This document shows positions 34,578-43,694 of a stretch of 64,000 bases of DNA, one piece after another (position 1 is the stretch's first letter; each line of letters starts with the position of its first letter). Origin of the DNA: Bradyrhizobium sp. Ash2021 (GTDB lineage: Bacteria; Pseudomonadota; Alphaproteobacteria; Rhizobiales; Xanthobacteraceae). The position numbers were made by a program, and so were the translations under genes. Below the pieces are notes generated by a model, which was given only the letters and a program-made list of their open reading frames with translations, was not told the DNA's origin and did no database searches. Location of the stretch: the NCBI RefSeq assembly GCF_031202265.1, contig NZ_CP100604.1, positions 2,028,501 through 2,092,500 on the forward strand, in the 5' to 3' direction.

Positions 34578-35620
34578 TCGGCGGCGGTCCGCTCGCCATC
34601 GCGTTCAGCCGGTTCGGCTTCAGCGCGCTTCTCGCTGTGTTCGGCAACGAAATAGATCGGACGCGCTTTCAACTCCGACAGGATCTTGCCGATATATTCG
34701 CCGACAATGCCGATCATGATGAGCTGCACGCCGCCGATGGTCATCAGGCCGATCACCAGCGAGGGATAGCCGGGAACCTGCTTTCCGGTGGTCCAGACCT
34801 CCCACAGGATGGAGAGGCCGAACAGGAAAGCCCCCGCCGCCAACACGACGCCGAGCAGGCTGGCAAACCGTAGCGGCGCCACCGAGAAAGAGGTCAGCCC
34901 TTCGATCGACAGGCCGACCAGCCGGCCCGCGCTGAATGTGGTGACGCCATGCGCGCGCGGCGCCGGCTCGTAGTCGACGCGGATCTGGCGGAAACCGATC
35001 CAGGTCGCGAGCCCCTTGAAGAACCGGTTGCGCTCGGGAAGCTGCTTCAGCGCGGCGGCTGCGCGCGGCGACAGCAGGCGGAAATCGCCGGCATCCTCGG
35101 GGATTTTCTGCCGCGCGCCCCAATTGATCAGCGCGTAGAAGCCGTGCACCGCAAGCCGGCGCAGGAACGATTCATTGTCGCGATGTGCCTTCGCCGTATA
35201 GACGACGTCGTAACCGTCATCGATCCAGTGGCCGACGAGCCTCTCGACCAGGCTCGGCGGGTGCTGGCCGTCGCCGTCCATGAACAGGACCGCGCCGCGC
35301 CTTGCATGGTCGAGTCCCGCCATCAGCGCCGCTTCCTTGCCGAAATTGCGCGACAGCGACACCACCTGGACGTCGAGCGCATCCGCCGCGAGGCCGCGCG
35401 CAATGGCGAGCGTGGCGTCGGCGCTGCCGTCATCGACATAGACCACTTCGCAGACGAGGCGGTAACGGCCCCTCAGCGTTTTGGCGAGGCCGACCAGCCG
35501 CTCGTGCAACGGTGCGAGCCCTGCGGCCTCGTTGTACAGCGGCACGACGATCGACAGCCCTTGCGCCGCAGCATTGGCCGCGGTGGTCGACAGGCTAGAA
35601 ACGTCCGTACCCAGCATCAT
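34574..35620 (-). CDS. GT2 glycosyltransferase with C-terminal membrane helices (DPM1/ArnC-like)
   Basis: 348 residues. GT-A domain: LSIVVPLYNEAAGLAPLHER, VVYVDDGSADAT, LFMDGDGQHPP (DxD region) and the later GDFRLLSPRA. Two hydrophobic helices follow (about 240-262 and 275-300), as in polyprenyl-phosphate sugar transferases (ArnC, GtrB). It would place a sugar on undecaprenyl phosphate or another membrane lipid on the cytoplasmic face. Coupled to a ChbG/HpnK deacetylase. Start ATG 35620 or 35617. Confidence 0.9.
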   Translation of the reverse strand: MMLGTDVSSLSTTAANAAAQGLSIVVPLYNEAAGLAPLHERLVGLAKTLRGRYRLVCEVVYVDDGSADATLAIARGLAADALDVQVVSLSRNFGKEAALMAGLDHARRGAVLFMDGDGQHPPSLVERLVGHWIDDGYDVVYTAKAHRDNESFLRRLAVHGFYALINWGARQKIPEDAGDFRLLSPRAAAALKQLPERNRFFKGLATWIGFRQIRVDYEPAPRAHGVTTFSAGRLVGLSIEGLTSFSVAPLRFASLLGVVLAAGAFLFGLSILWEVWTTGKQVPGYPSLVIGLMTIGGVQLIMIGIVGEYIGKILSELKARPIYFVAEHSEKRAEAEPAERDGERTAAE

Positions 35621-35694
35621 CGGTCAGGTTCCAAAGTTCCCATGGCAGCATATGCTACTCGCCGCTTGCTGTCGCAACCATGAACGAAAACGCC

Positions 35695-36672
35695 TCACGG
35701 CCGCAGGAACGCCTCGAGTTTTGCGAACAGCGGGTTTTCGCGGTCGAGCACATAGTCGAGCGAAGCCACCGAAACCGTGTCGGCGCCATGCTGGCGAAGG
35801 AAGCTGCCGAGCGCGTAAATGTGCATCGGCGGGCAGTGCAGCGTCAGCATTCCGGAAGAGGTCGGTCCGCCGAACGGCGCGACCACGCCGAAACGATTAT
35901 GCGCTTCGGTTAGCAGCGCGTCGTTGCAGCCGGCAAAACGGGTGCGGACCTCGCGGTACTTGCTGGCGCGGGCGCGGGCGGCGATGTGATCGAGGATGAC
36001 GCGCGCGGTTTCGCGCGCTTCGCTCGACCAGTCGGCGTCCTTTGAGGCCACGAGGTTGGCCTGGCTGCGCAGGATGACGCCGTCGTCGAGCACCTTGAGA
36101 CCATTGGCGGCGAGCGTCGCCCCGGTCGTGGTGATGTCGACGATCATCTCGGCGGTGCCGACCGCGGGCGCGCCTTCGGTGGCGCCGGCGCTCTCGACGA
36201 TGCGGTAGTCGACCACGCCGTGGGCGGCAAAGAAGCTCCGGGTCAGGTTGATGTATTTGGTCGCCACCCGCATCCGCCGGTTATGCTGGGCGCGGAAGCC
36301 GGTGGTGACGTCGTCGAGATCGGCCATGGTGCGGACGTCGATCCAGGCCTGCGGTACCGCGACCACGACATTGGCGCTGCCGAAGCCCAGGGTGTCGATC
36401 AGCAGAACGCGCTCGTCGGCATCGGCGATGCTTTCGCGCACCAGATCCTCGCCGGTGACGCCGAGATGCACCATGCCGCGCGAAAGCTGGGAAGCGATCT
36501 CGCTCGCCGAGAGATAGGCGATCTCGACATGGTCGAGGCCCGCGATGGTGCCGCGATAGTCGCGCGCGCCGCGCGGTTTTGCCAGCGACAGCCCGGCGTG
36601 CGTAAAGAACGCCTCGGCGTTTTCCTGCAGGCGGCCTTTGGAGGGAACCGCGAGGACAAAGGGCGCGCTCAT
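35695..36672 (-). CDS. hisG: ATP phosphoribosyltransferase catalytic subunit HisG
   Basis: 325 residues. [18 protein letters not shown] at the N-terminus and [19 protein letters not shown], the PRPP-binding loop. HisG condenses ATP and PRPP, the first step of histidine synthesis. The length is that of the long form, with extra sequence after the catalytic domain, yet the gene is translationally coupled to hisZ (ATGA overlap at 36669), which in other bacteria goes with the short form. This combination is seen in Bradyrhizobium relatives. Confidence 0.96.
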   Translation of the reverse strand: MSAPFVLAVPSKGRLQENAEAFFTHAGLSLAKPRGARDYRGTIAGLDHVEIAYLSASEIASQLSRGMVHLGVTGEDLVRESIADADERVLLIDTLGFGSANVVVAVPQAWIDVRTMADLDDVTTGFRAQHNRRMRVATKYINLTRSFFAAHGVVDYRIVESAGATEGAPAVGTAEMIVDITTTGATLAANGLKVLDDGVILRSQANLVASKDADWSSEARETARVILDHIAARARASKYREVRTRFAGCNDALLTEAHNRFGVVAPFGGPTSSGMLTLHCPPMHIYALGSFLRQHGADTVSVASLDYVLDRENPLFAKLEAFLRP

Positions 36673-37832
36673 GACTGCTCCCCGCGCGCGGGCATGCCCA
36701 GCTGCGTCAAGGTTTCGACCCAGACCGAGAATCCGACCGCGGGGATCGGGGAGGCGGCGCCGAGCTGGGTCATCAATCCATCATAACGGCCGCCCGCCAC
36801 CAGCGGCTCGAGGCCATTGCCCCTGGCGTGCAACTCGAACTCGAAGCCGGTGTAATAATCGAGGCCGCGCCCGAACGAGGTGGAAAAACGCGTCAGGCCG
36901 GTGTCGATGCCGCGCGCGGCCATGAAGCCGACGCGGCTTTCGAACTGATCGATCGCAGCAGTGATATCGAGCTTGGCGTCCTCGGCCAGCGCCCGCAATT
37001 GTGCGATCGAGTCATCGGGATCGCCTGCGATTGCAAGGAAGCGCTTGATGATCCCGAGCGCATCGCGCGGCAGCGCGCCGCCCTTCAAGGTCGATTGTTC
37101 GAGGAAGCGGTCGGCGATTTCGGCAACCGTGCGGCCGCCGACATTGGTGGTGCCGGCGATCGACATCAGGTCGGTGACCAGCGCCAGCGCCGCCTTGCGG
37201 TCGGAGCCGGCAAGGGCCGCCAGCACGCCCTCATATTCGTTGCGGCCGGGTGCGGTCGCCAGCGTCAGCCGCTCGATATCCTCGGCGAGACTGACCTTGC
37301 GGTTGAAATCCTTGATCAGCCGCCGCCGCCAGACCGGATAGAGCCCGAGCGCGTCGATCAGTGCGTTGAACAGCGCGACGTCGCCGGTGCGGATTTCGAC
37401 ATCCTTCAACCCAAAGGCGGTGGTCGCCTCCAGCGCCAGCGCCAGCATTTCCGCATCCGCCGCGGCGCGATCCTGCCGGCCGAAGGATTCGATGCCGGCC
37501 TGCAAGAACTCGCTCGGCTGGCCGCCGCGATAGCGGAACACTGCGCCGAGATAGCTGAAACCCTGGGGCTGCCCGGCCTGGCCGGAGGCCAGATAGTCCC
37601 GCGCCACCGGAATGGTGAGATCGGGACGAAGGCACAGCTCCTCGCCGCTGGGGTCGGTCGTCAGATAAAGGCTCTTGCGGATGTCCTCGCCGGAGAGATC
37701 GAGGAACGGCTCGGCCGGCTGCAGGATGGCGGGCTCGGCCCGGATGTAACCGGCCTGCGCAAAAGACAACAGCAGTGCGTCCGCCCATGCGGCGGACCCG
37801 GTGGCACCACTGACGGCGGCGGTCACGGTCAT
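36669..37832 (-). CDS. hisZ: ATP phosphoribosyltransferase regulatory subunit HisZ
   Basis: 387 residues, a class II aminoacyl-tRNA-synthetase-like protein related to His[19 protein letters not shown] (motif 2 region), [20 protein letters not shown] and [18 protein letters not shown], then [12 protein letters not shown]. HisZ lacks the tRNA-binding domain and serves as allosteric and histidine-sensing partner for HisG. Start ATG 37832 (MTVTAAV); an upstream TTG 37844 is possible. The 174 bases between hisZ and rsmE probably hold the promoter. Confidence 0.95.
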   Translation of the reverse strand: MTVTAAVSGATGSAAWADALLLSFAQAGYIRAEPAILQPAEPFLDLSGEDIRKSLYLTTDPSGEELCLRPDLTIPVARDYLASGQAGQPQGFSYLGAVFRYRGGQPSEFLQAGIESFGRQDRAAADAEMLALALEATTAFGLKDVEIRTGDVALFNALIDALGLYPVWRRRLIKDFNRKVSLAEDIERLTLATAPGRNEYEGVLAALAGSDRKAALALVTDLMSIAGTTNVGGRTVAEIADRFLEQSTLKGGALPRDALGIIKRFLAIAGDPDDSIAQLRALAEDAKLDITAAIDQFESRVGFMAARGIDTGLTRFSTSFGRGLDYYTGFEFELHARGNGLEPLVAGGRYDGLMTQLGAASPIPAVGFSVWVETLTQLGMPARGEQS

Positions 37833-38006
37833 TTCGACGTCCAAGTAGTCCCGAAAATCGGGTTCCAGAGGGGTTGCGGTGGTTCCAAGGGCTCGGCTGG
37901 CGCAGCCCTTAGCACGGCCAAAGCGGGGTTTCGACAGCGATTGGCCAAGTGGCCTAATGCCAGTGGCTTAATGACCGGGTGCGTTAACGATTTTAGCCGG
38001 ATTTGG

Positions 38007-38756
38007 CTAGCCCGATCCGCCCCAGTCGCCACGCGCCGCCTGTACCAGTGCCAGCGCCGCGACGCCGGCGGTGTCGGCCCGCAGGATCCGTGGTCCCAGC
38101 GCAAGCCTCAAGGTTTGCGGCTGCCGCAACAACAGCGCGCGCTCCTCCTCGGCAAATCCGCCCTCGGGGCCGATCAGGACGTCGATCCCGGCCGCGGCCG
38201 CGGCTCCCTGCAGCGCCTGCAACGGATTTTCGACCTCGGCGGCCTCGTCGCAAAACACCAGCAGCCGCGTGCTCTCGCGCTGGCTCAGGAAGCGATCGAA
38301 GGGCACGGGCTCGGCGACCTCGGCCAGGCTCAGGATGCCGCATTGCTCGGCGGCTTCGATGACATTGGCGCGCATCCGCTCGCCATTGACCCGTGAGACC
38401 TGGGTGAATCGCGTCAAAACCGGCTGCAGCGACGACGCACCCATTTCGACCGCCTTCTGCACCATGTAGTCGAGCCGCGCATGTTTCAGCGGCGCGAACA
38501 CATAGGCGATGTCGGGCAGGCGATCCTGCGGCCGGGTTTGGGCTGTGATCGTCAGGCTGTCCGGCCGTTTGCGGCCCGCAATCTCGGCCTGCCACTCGCC
38601 GTCGCGTCCGTTGAAAACCAGGATCGATTCGCCGGCGGAAAGCCGCAGCACGTTGCCCAGATAGTTGCTCTGGTTCCGCTCGAGCGTGACCGATTGCCCC
38701 GGGCTCAAGGGGGCATCGACGAACAAACGGGGGGCGCGAAAGTCGAGTTCAGGCAT
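38007..38756 (-). CDS. rsmE: 16S rRNA (uracil-1498-N3) methyltransferase RsmE
   Basis: 249 residues. N-terminal PUA-like domain (RLFVDAPLSPGQSVTL), then a SPOUT methyltransferase domain with LKHARLDYMVQKAVEMG, IDVLIGPEGGFAEEE and LALGPRILRADTAGVAALAL, the knotted SAM site. Methylates U1498 of 16S rRNA. Start ATG 38756 (MPELDFRAPRLF). The first codons of this gene recur as a fragment at about 39018, evidence of a local duplication. Confidence 0.95.
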   Translation of the reverse strand: MPELDFRAPRLFVDAPLSPGQSVTLERNQSNYLGNVLRLSAGESILVFNGRDGEWQAEIAGRKRPDSLTITAQTRPQDRLPDIAYVFAPLKHARLDYMVQKAVEMGASSLQPVLTRFTQVSRVNGERMRANVIEAAEQCGILSLAEVAEPVPFDRFLSQRESTRLLVFCDEAAEVENPLQALQGAAAAAGIDVLIGPEGGFAEEERALLLRQPQTLRLALGPRILRADTAGVAALALVQAARGDWGGSG

Positions 38757-38844
38757 TTGCGAGGTCCAATCCGTGCCGCCTTCTAGGTGTAAAACGCCGT
38801 TATTCGGAAATCCTGCTTCGATCCGCAAGACCGCTGGGGCTTTG

Positions 38845-39075
38845 ATGATCCGCCACTTGATTGTGCCTCTGACCCCTGCCGCTGTCGCCCTTCAAGCGGG
38901 TCAGGTTTTCGCGCGGGGCGCATTTGCCGCTCCGCTGCCCGGTCAGGACGATTCGCCCGCGGCGGCAATGACAGCGCGCCCGATTCGGCCGCCTTCGGCG
39001 TCGACCAACAGGCCGGGGCCCGAAAGTCGAGTTCAGGCGGCGCTAATGGCCCGATCGGCGCCGCTTTTAGCCTAA
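38845..39075 (+). pseudogene. Truncated duplicate of the following exported protein
   Basis: 76 codons, MIRHLIVPLTPAAVALQAGQ, which aligns with the N-terminus of the 39244 gene (MIIRRLIVPLTLAVTIHAGQ), including the shared GAF-x-APLP after the signal peptide. It then diverges into low-complexity sequence and stops. The flanking DNA also matches (TGCTTCGATC before each start). It may be translated as a small secreted peptide but looks like a decayed paralogue. The remaining intergenic DNA (39076-39243) holds no gene; 38757-38844 precedes it. Confidence 0.65.
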
Positions 39076-39243
39076 AGCGTTAGAATCCAGAGGCGATTTT
39101 TGACCGCAGCGCGGCCCTGCGCCGCGCTGTTGCCCAATTCGACGGGTTGTTAAGGGGCCCCAGCAATCGTAAAATGCTTTATCGCAAGTCGTGCTTCGAT
39201 CGAAAGACGTTGGGGCCCGCTGGACCTTGCCGGAGAAACACCC

Positions 39244-39906
39244 GTGATCATCCGTCGCCTGATTGTGCCGCTGACCTTAGCCGTGACCATCCATGCTGGT
39301 CAGGCCTTCGCGCAGGGCGCGTTCCCGGCGCCGCTGCCCAATCAATCCGTCCAGCCCAACGATCCCGCATTTCCGCCGGTTAACGGCGCAGCGCCATCGG
39401 CCTCCATCGGCGCTACGCCGTCCGCATTTCCCTCCGGCGGAGCCGCGCCGATCTCCGGCTCGGCGTTCGAGCGCGGACCGGCGCCGCCATCCGGCGGTGC
39501 GGCGGACGCTTGCATGAAAGGGTTCATTCCCCTGCGCGAAGAGGCGGAGAAGCGCGGCAAGCTGATCAAGGCCGCGAGCGAGCGGCATGCGCCACCGGAT
39601 GAGGCCTGCAAGCTGATCGGAAATTTCGGCCAGTCCGAAATCAAGATGATCAAATACATCGAAGCCAACTCGGCCAAATGCGGAATTCCGCCGCAGATCG
39701 GCGATCAGCTCAAGGCCGGCCACAAGAACACCGAAGGAATGCTGAAGAAGGTCTGCGCGGTGGCGCAGCAGGCGCAGACGCGTGGGCCGGCCGCGCCGAG
39801 CCTGAGCGAAGTGCTCGGCTCCTCGGCGTCGGCTCCGGAAGCGACGCCGACGCAAAAGGGCGGCAGCACGTTCGATACGCTGAACGGCAACGTTCTCACG
39901 CGATGA
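39244..39906 (+). CDS. Exported protein of unknown function
   Basis: 220 residues, GTG start at 39244. Signal peptide of about 23 residues (cleaved after AFA). A Pro/Ala/Ser-rich linker to residue 80, then a helical domain with three cysteines (DACMKGF, DEACKLI, AKCGIPP, and KKVCAVA makes four) likely forming two disulfides: ADACMKGFIPLREEAEKRGK and EIKMIKYIEANSAKCGIPP. This four-Cys helical unit is common in rhizobial secreted hypotheticals. Function unknown. It lies 10 bases before ubiA but with no sign of a shared role. Confidence 0.75.
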   Translation: MIIRRLIVPLTLAVTIHAGQAFAQGAFPAPLPNQSVQPNDPAFPPVNGAAPSASIGATPSAFPSGGAAPISGSAFERGPAPPSGGAADACMKGFIPLREEAEKRGKLIKAASERHAPPDEACKLIGNFGQSEIKMIKYIEANSAKCGIPPQIGDQLKAGHKNTEGMLKKVCAVAQQAQTRGPAAPSLSEVLGSSASAPEATPTQKGGSTFDTLNGNVLTR

Positions 39907-39916
39907 CCTGTCCAAG

Positions 39917-40852
39917 ATGAGCGACGCCACCGCCCGCGTCGCCGATGCGACCGGCAACTGGGTCGACACCCGCGCGCCGTCGTGGTCGCGGCCCTATTTG
40001 CGGCTCTCGCGTTTCGACCGGCCGATCGGATCGTGGCTGCTGTTGATGCCATGCTGGTGGTCGGCGGCGCTGGCTGCCGACGTCTCGCGCGCAATCGGCC
40101 AACTGCCCCTCGTCGTCGTGCTGTTCTTCATCGGCGCCTTTGTGATGCGCGGGGCGGGGTGCACCTGGAACGACATCACCGATCGCGATCTCGATGCAAA
40201 AGTCGAGCGGACGCGGTCGCGGCCGATACCGGCTGGCCAGGTGAGCGTGCCGCAGGCGCTCGCCTTCCTGGTGCTGCAGGCGCTGATCGGGCTGCTCGTG
40301 CTGCTGCAATTCAACCGCTTCGCGGTCATGACCGGCATCGCCTCGCTGATCATCGTCGCGGTCTATCCCTTCATGAAGCGCATCACCTGGTGGCCGCAGG
40401 TCGTGCTTGGGCTGGCCTTCTCCTGGGGCGCGCTGATGGGATTTGCCGTCATCCTCGGACGGATCGACCTGACCGCGCTCGCGCTCTATGCCGGCTCGAT
40501 CGCCTGGGTGATCGGCTACGACACCATCTACGCGCATCAGGACGCCGAGGACGACGCGCTGATCGGCATCAAATCCACCGCGCGCCTGTTCGGCGCGCGC
40601 ACCCATCGGGCGCTGGCAGTGTTCTACACGCTCGCGGTCGCGCTGATCGGCATTGCGCTGGTGCTGGCGGGGGCGCGATGGCCGGCATGGATCGGGCTTG
40701 CCGCGTTCGCGGCGCATCTGGTCTGGCAGATCAGGCGATTGGAGATCAGCGATCCCGCGCTATGCCTGCGGATCTTCAAATCCAACCGCGACGCGGGGCT
40801 GCTGCTGTTTGCGGGATTGCTGGTGGATGCGGTGATGCGGGCGAGCGTGTAA
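39917..40852 (+). CDS. ubiA: 4-hydroxybenzoate octaprenyltransferase UbiA
   Basis: 311 residues, eight to nine membrane helices. Two aspartate-rich motifs, NDITDRDLDAKVERTRSRP near 84 and YAHQDAEDDALIGIKSTA near 213, bind the Mg-pyrophosphate of the polyprenyl donor. It attaches the isoprenoid tail to 4-hydroxybenzoate in ubiquinone synthesis, in the inner membrane. N-terminal 28 residues are hydrophilic, as usual. Start ATG 39917. Confidence 0.96.
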   Translation: MSDATARVADATGNWVDTRAPSWSRPYLRLSRFDRPIGSWLLLMPCWWSAALAADVSRAIGQLPLVVVLFFIGAFVMRGAGCTWNDITDRDLDAKVERTRSRPIPAGQVSVPQALAFLVLQALIGLLVLLQFNRFAVMTGIASLIIVAVYPFMKRITWWPQVVLGLAFSWGALMGFAVILGRIDLTALALYAGSIAWVIGYDTIYAHQDAEDDALIGIKSTARLFGARTHRALAVFYTLAVALIGIALVLAGARWPAWIGLAAFAAHLVWQIRRLEISDPALCLRIFKSNRDAGLLLFAGLLVDAVMRASV

Positions 40853-40959
40853 AGCGTTCATACGCCCCGTCCACCATCTAACCAGAAGGTTCACTCACAT
40901 ACTGGGGGCACGCGGCAGCTCTGGCCTTACGTCCGCTTTCAGCGACACAGCGGACATGA

Positions 40960-40999
40960 CCGGATTTGCTGCTGGCTCGACCCGGTCGCGAATAACCCA
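40960..40999. repeat. 40-base direct repeat, left copy
   Basis: CCGGATTTGCTGCTGGCTCG, ACCCGGTCGCGAATAACCCA. Copy 2 at 42893-42933 differs at three or four positions. The two copies flank the CopG-esterase module. Confidence 0.85.
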
Positions 41000-41040
41000 A
41001 AACGGTCATTGGCTGGATCGCTTCTGACGCGGGTACGCAC

Positions 41041-41070
41041 TTGACAGGCGCTCGCAGACATCCATATACC
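41041..41070 (+). promoter_or_regulatory. Sigma-70 type promoter of the copG-esterase operon
   Basis: TTGACA (41041-41046), then TATACC (41065-41070) with an 18-base spacer (or ATATAC at 17). The predicted transcript would start near 41077, inside the inverted repeat that follows. Confidence 0.75.
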
Positions 41071-41096
41071 ATCCATGTAGATGGTGAATGGATGGT
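41068..41096. promoter_or_regulatory. Inverted-repeat operator, ACCATCCAT-N11-ATGGATGGT
   Basis: ACCATCCAT (41068-41076) and ATGGATGGT (41088-41096) are perfect inverted 9-mers, placed over the -10 box and transcription start. ATGGTGAATG between them repeats the motif once more. The position is ideal for self-repression by the CopG-like product encoded 8 bases downstream. Confidence 0.75.
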
Positions 41097-41103
41097 AACA
41101 ATC

Positions 41104-41523
41104 ATGGCTGACAATGTCCACGAACTCCGACCAAAGCCCGCTGACACCGAGAAAATCACGATCAATCTTGGTTATGTCGATCTTGGTCACGTCGATTTAA
41201 TGGTGCAGGAAGGGTTCTACTCGAACCGTACCGACTTCATTCGGACCGCAATCCGCAACCAGCTCGAACGCCACGCAGACGTGGTCAAGCAGTCCACGGC
41301 ACGAAAAAGTCTGGACCTCGGTCTGCGGAACTACAGCCGCGAGGATCTCGAAGCGGCGCGGCGAGCCGGCGAGAAGCTGCACATCAATGTTCTAGGCCTT
41401 GCCACTATCGCCCAAGACGTCACACCCGAGCTTGCTCGAGCGACGATTGCCTCAATCTCCGTGCTGGGAGCTTTGCATGCCAGTCCGGCGGTCAAGGCCG
41501 CTCTCGCCGACAGGACGCGGTGA
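41104..41523 (+). CDS. CopG/ribbon-helix-helix transcriptional regulator
   Basis: 139 residues. EKITINLGYVDLGHVDLMVQ starts a ribbon-helix-helix fold: short beta strand, then EGFYSNRTDFIRTAIRNQLE, which matches the helix-turn-helix of CopG/ParD antitoxins. The C-terminal half (about 60-139) is an extra helical domain (ARKSLDLGLRNYSREDLEAA). Start ATG 41104 has GGATGG 7 bases upstream; the in-frame TTG at 41041 is the -35 box, not a start. It overlaps the esterase gene (GTGA), so both are made together. It is not a classical antitoxin because the partner is a hydrolase, not a small toxin. Confidence 0.82.
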   Translation: MADNVHELRPKPADTEKITINLGYVDLGHVDLMVQEGFYSNRTDFIRTAIRNQLERHADVVKQSTARKSLDLGLRNYSREDLEAARRAGEKLHINVLGLATIAQDVTPELARATIASISVLGALHASPAVKAALADRTR

Positions 41524-42734
41524 AGGCGATGCTAAAACAGGACATAGTTCGCGAAGCCACACGCCTCACGCGCGCGGGCCAACTCGTCGAGGCCACCGCA
41601 CTCCTTCAGCGCATGCTTCGCGGTGAGAGCGCACCAGAGGCGACATCGCGCACCACCGGTGGCATCGCTCTTACAGGACGCGAGCCGCCAATCATTGACG
41701 CGAAGGCCAATACTATTGAGGAGACAGATAGTGCGCACTTAGCGCGGGTCACAACCGCTCAACCGCGCATGCTCGGCGCGTTGCTCGATCGCACAAAGGA
41801 GCGCTCCGGGCTCGGAATGCGAAGTGTGATTAAGCGCGCCCCGCTGTCCACGCGGGACATCGTGCCGGAGGGCGCAAGGTTCATCGACGGTACCTACAGC
41901 AATCCTGCGGGAAGCCGTGCCTACAGGCTCTTCATCCCCAGCCGTTATCAGGGGGAACCGCTTCCTTTGGTCGTCATGCTACACGGCTGCACCCAGTCGC
42001 CAGATGATTTCGCCGCCGGTACGAGGATGAATTTTATCGCAGAAGAACAAACTTGCTTTGTGGTCTATCCTGCACAGCGCAGCGAGGCAAACCAGGCGAA
42101 ATGCTGGAACTGGTTTCGCACAGCCGACCAGCAGCGGGGCAGAGGTGAACCTTCGCTTATCGCGGGCATCACTCGCCGAATCATGCGCGACTATTCGGTT
42201 GACCCAAAACGCGTCTACGTTGGTGGACTGTCGGCCGGAGCGGCCGCTGCTGCTATCATGGGAGCAACGTACAACGATCTGTACGCGGCAATCGGCGTAC
42301 ATTCTGGCCTCGCCTGTGGGGCCGCCATTGACCTTCCCTCTGCGTTTGTCGCCATGCGACAAGGTGGCGGGTCCGATGACAGGGTAATTCTAGGTGACGG
42401 GCCACCTGTCCCGACCATTGTTTTTCACGGTGATCGCGACATCACAGTGCATCCAAACAACGGCGATCATATTCTTGAGCAGTCTATGAGAACAACGAAC
42501 ACGCAAAAGAAGGTGCATCGCGGGCGGGTACCCGGAGGACACGCCTTTACCCGCACGATCCATACCGATGCGAGCGGACGCGGAATTTTTGAGCACTGGA
42601 ACATCCATGGAGCTGGACACGCGTGGTCGGGAGGCAGCCCTGCTGGCTCTTACACTGATCCGCGAGGACCGGACGCCACGAGGGAAATGCTGCGTTTCTT
42701 CCTCGATCATTCGCTCCCACAGCAGGCAGGTTAG
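41520..42734 (+). CDS. PHB depolymerase / extracellular polyester hydrolase-like esterase
   Basis: 404 residues. RAYRLFIPSRYQGEPLPLVV and LHGCTQSPDDFAAGT are the opening of the Esterase_phd (poly-3-hydroxybutyrate depolymerase) family. Lipase box VGGLSAGAAAA gives the catalytic Ser; VFHGDRDITV the Asp; GAGHAWSGG the His. The first 115 residues are hydrophilic with no signal peptide, so it is probably cytoplasmic, in line with intracellular depolymerases of phasin-bearing rhizobia. Start GTG 41520 overlaps copG; ATG 41529 is an alternative. Function: hydrolysis of a short polyester or ester; substrate unproven. Confidence 0.87.
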   Translation: MKAMLKQDIVREATRLTRAGQLVEATALLQRMLRGESAPEATSRTTGGIALTGREPPIIDAKANTIEETDSAHLARVTTAQPRMLGALLDRTKERSGLGMRSVIKRAPLSTRDIVPEGARFIDGTYSNPAGSRAYRLFIPSRYQGEPLPLVVMLHGCTQSPDDFAAGTRMNFIAEEQTCFVVYPAQRSEANQAKCWNWFRTADQQRGRGEPSLIAGITRRIMRDYSVDPKRVYVGGLSAGAAAAAIMGATYNDLYAAIGVHSGLACGAAIDLPSAFVAMRQGGGSDDRVILGDGPPVPTIVFHGDRDITVHPNNGDHILEQSMRTTNTQKKVHRGRVPGGHAFTRTIHTDASGRGIFEHWNIHGAGHAWSGGSPAGSYTDPRGPDATREMLRFFLDHSLPQQAG

Positions 42735-42749
42735 AGTTCGTCCGTTCGT

Positions 42750-42883
42750 GGCACATCGCGTCATTTCACGGCGGCGCAATTATTCGGTCGCTTTCGGTGC
42801 GAATCGGACATCCGCAAGCCGCGCTTGCAGAAACCTGATTTGCTCGCCTCAATCTCGCGCGATGATCTCGCGCTCGCCCTGAT
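42750..42883. repeat. 134-base direct repeat, left copy
   Basis: Same length, without gaps, as 45963-46096; I count about 13 differences in 134 positions. The right copy contains the last 11 codons and stop of the DUF6101 gene; this copy repeats those codons (complement of 42849-42883) without the rest of the gene. The surrounding 42735-43125 has no other gene. Confidence 0.9.
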
Positions 42884-42892
42884 AATTGTTGT

Positions 42893-42933
42893 CCGGATTT
42901 GCCGCTGGCTCGACCCCGGTCGCGAATGACCCA
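42893..42933. repeat. 40-base direct repeat, right copy
   Basis: CCGGATTTGCCGCTGGCTCG, ACCCCGGTCGCGAATGACCCA. Pairs with 40960-40999. It begins 10 bases after the 134-base repeat. Confidence 0.85.
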
Positions 42934-43125
42934 TAAGAGACGTCGGGAACTTGCTACGCTGCCGTCCTGTTTTTGATTTAGATCAACGTAAGCAGCCTCA
43001 TCGACCGTCAACGGCCGCCTACCAGCAGCGCGGGAGAAGCCGCTGCAGCACGCGAGAAAGGCCACCATTCGCGGACGTATGGAACCATTCGAAACCGTGA
43101 CGCGTTGAACGACCCTACCCGCGTA

Positions 43126-43665
43126 ATGTTCCGCGGGCCGCACAAGACGTTGTCGCGGTCGCGGCTGGCCGGAGGCACCGCTGTGTCGCCAACCCTTCGC
43201 TTGTCAGTAGGCTCACACCTCGCGGCGATCGCGGTCGGCGCTGTTGCCGCGGCAGCATATCTGACTGTCTATTCGAACAACCCGCAATCGCTTGCAGACT
43301 ACATCTCAGCAATCTGCGCGAAGCCTTTTGGTTCCGCGCCTGCCGCGGAGGCTCCGTACCTCGCCGAGAATGTCAGCGCGATGACAAAGATGATGATCGA
43401 CATGGGTATCAGGCCGTCGGGCGATGTCGATACCGACTTTGTGGCGATGATGGTGCCCCACCATCAGGGTGCGATTGAGATGGCGCAGGCCGAACTCCGT
43501 TACGGACGCAATGAGCCACTCCGGCGCATGGCTCAGGAAATCATCGTCACCCAGCTGCAAGAGATCACTGCGATGCGGTTGTCGCTGGGCCAAGCACTGC
43601 CGCCGTCGGTACCGTCGCCTGATCAAATCCCGCCCGCGGCAATGAGCGATTCGAAAATCGAGTAA
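43126..43665 (+). CDS. DUF305 domain protein, membrane anchored
   Basis: 179 residues from ATG 43126. One membrane helix (AAIAVGAVAAAAYLTVY, about 32-48), then a periplasmic DUF305 domain: DVDTDFVAMMVPHHQGAIEM and AQEIIVTQLQEITAMR. DUF305 is a ferritin-like four-helix unit with conserved His (MVPHHQGA), often linked to metal stress, and here facing the periplasm. Other starts (TTG 43105, GTG 43182) cannot be excluded. It begins the DUF305-propeller-P460 run. Metal binding is inferred from family, not tested. Confidence 0.83.
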   Translation: MFRGPHKTLSRSRLAGGTAVSPTLRLSVGSHLAAIAVGAVAAAAYLTVYSNNPQSLADYISAICAKPFGSAPAAEAPYLAENVSAMTKMMIDMGIRPSGDVDTDFVAMMVPHHQGAIEMAQAELRYGRNEPLRRMAQEIIVTQLQEITAMRLSLGQALPPSVPSPDQIPPAAMSDSKIE

Positions 43666-43694
43666 TGCACAACATCTGGTAAAGGAGCAGTGAT

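Noticed and set aside
41041..41523. CopG gene as antitoxin of a classical toxin-antitoxin pair
   Set aside because: The partner is a 404-residue esterase with an intact catalytic triad, not a ParE/RelE/HigB-type toxin.
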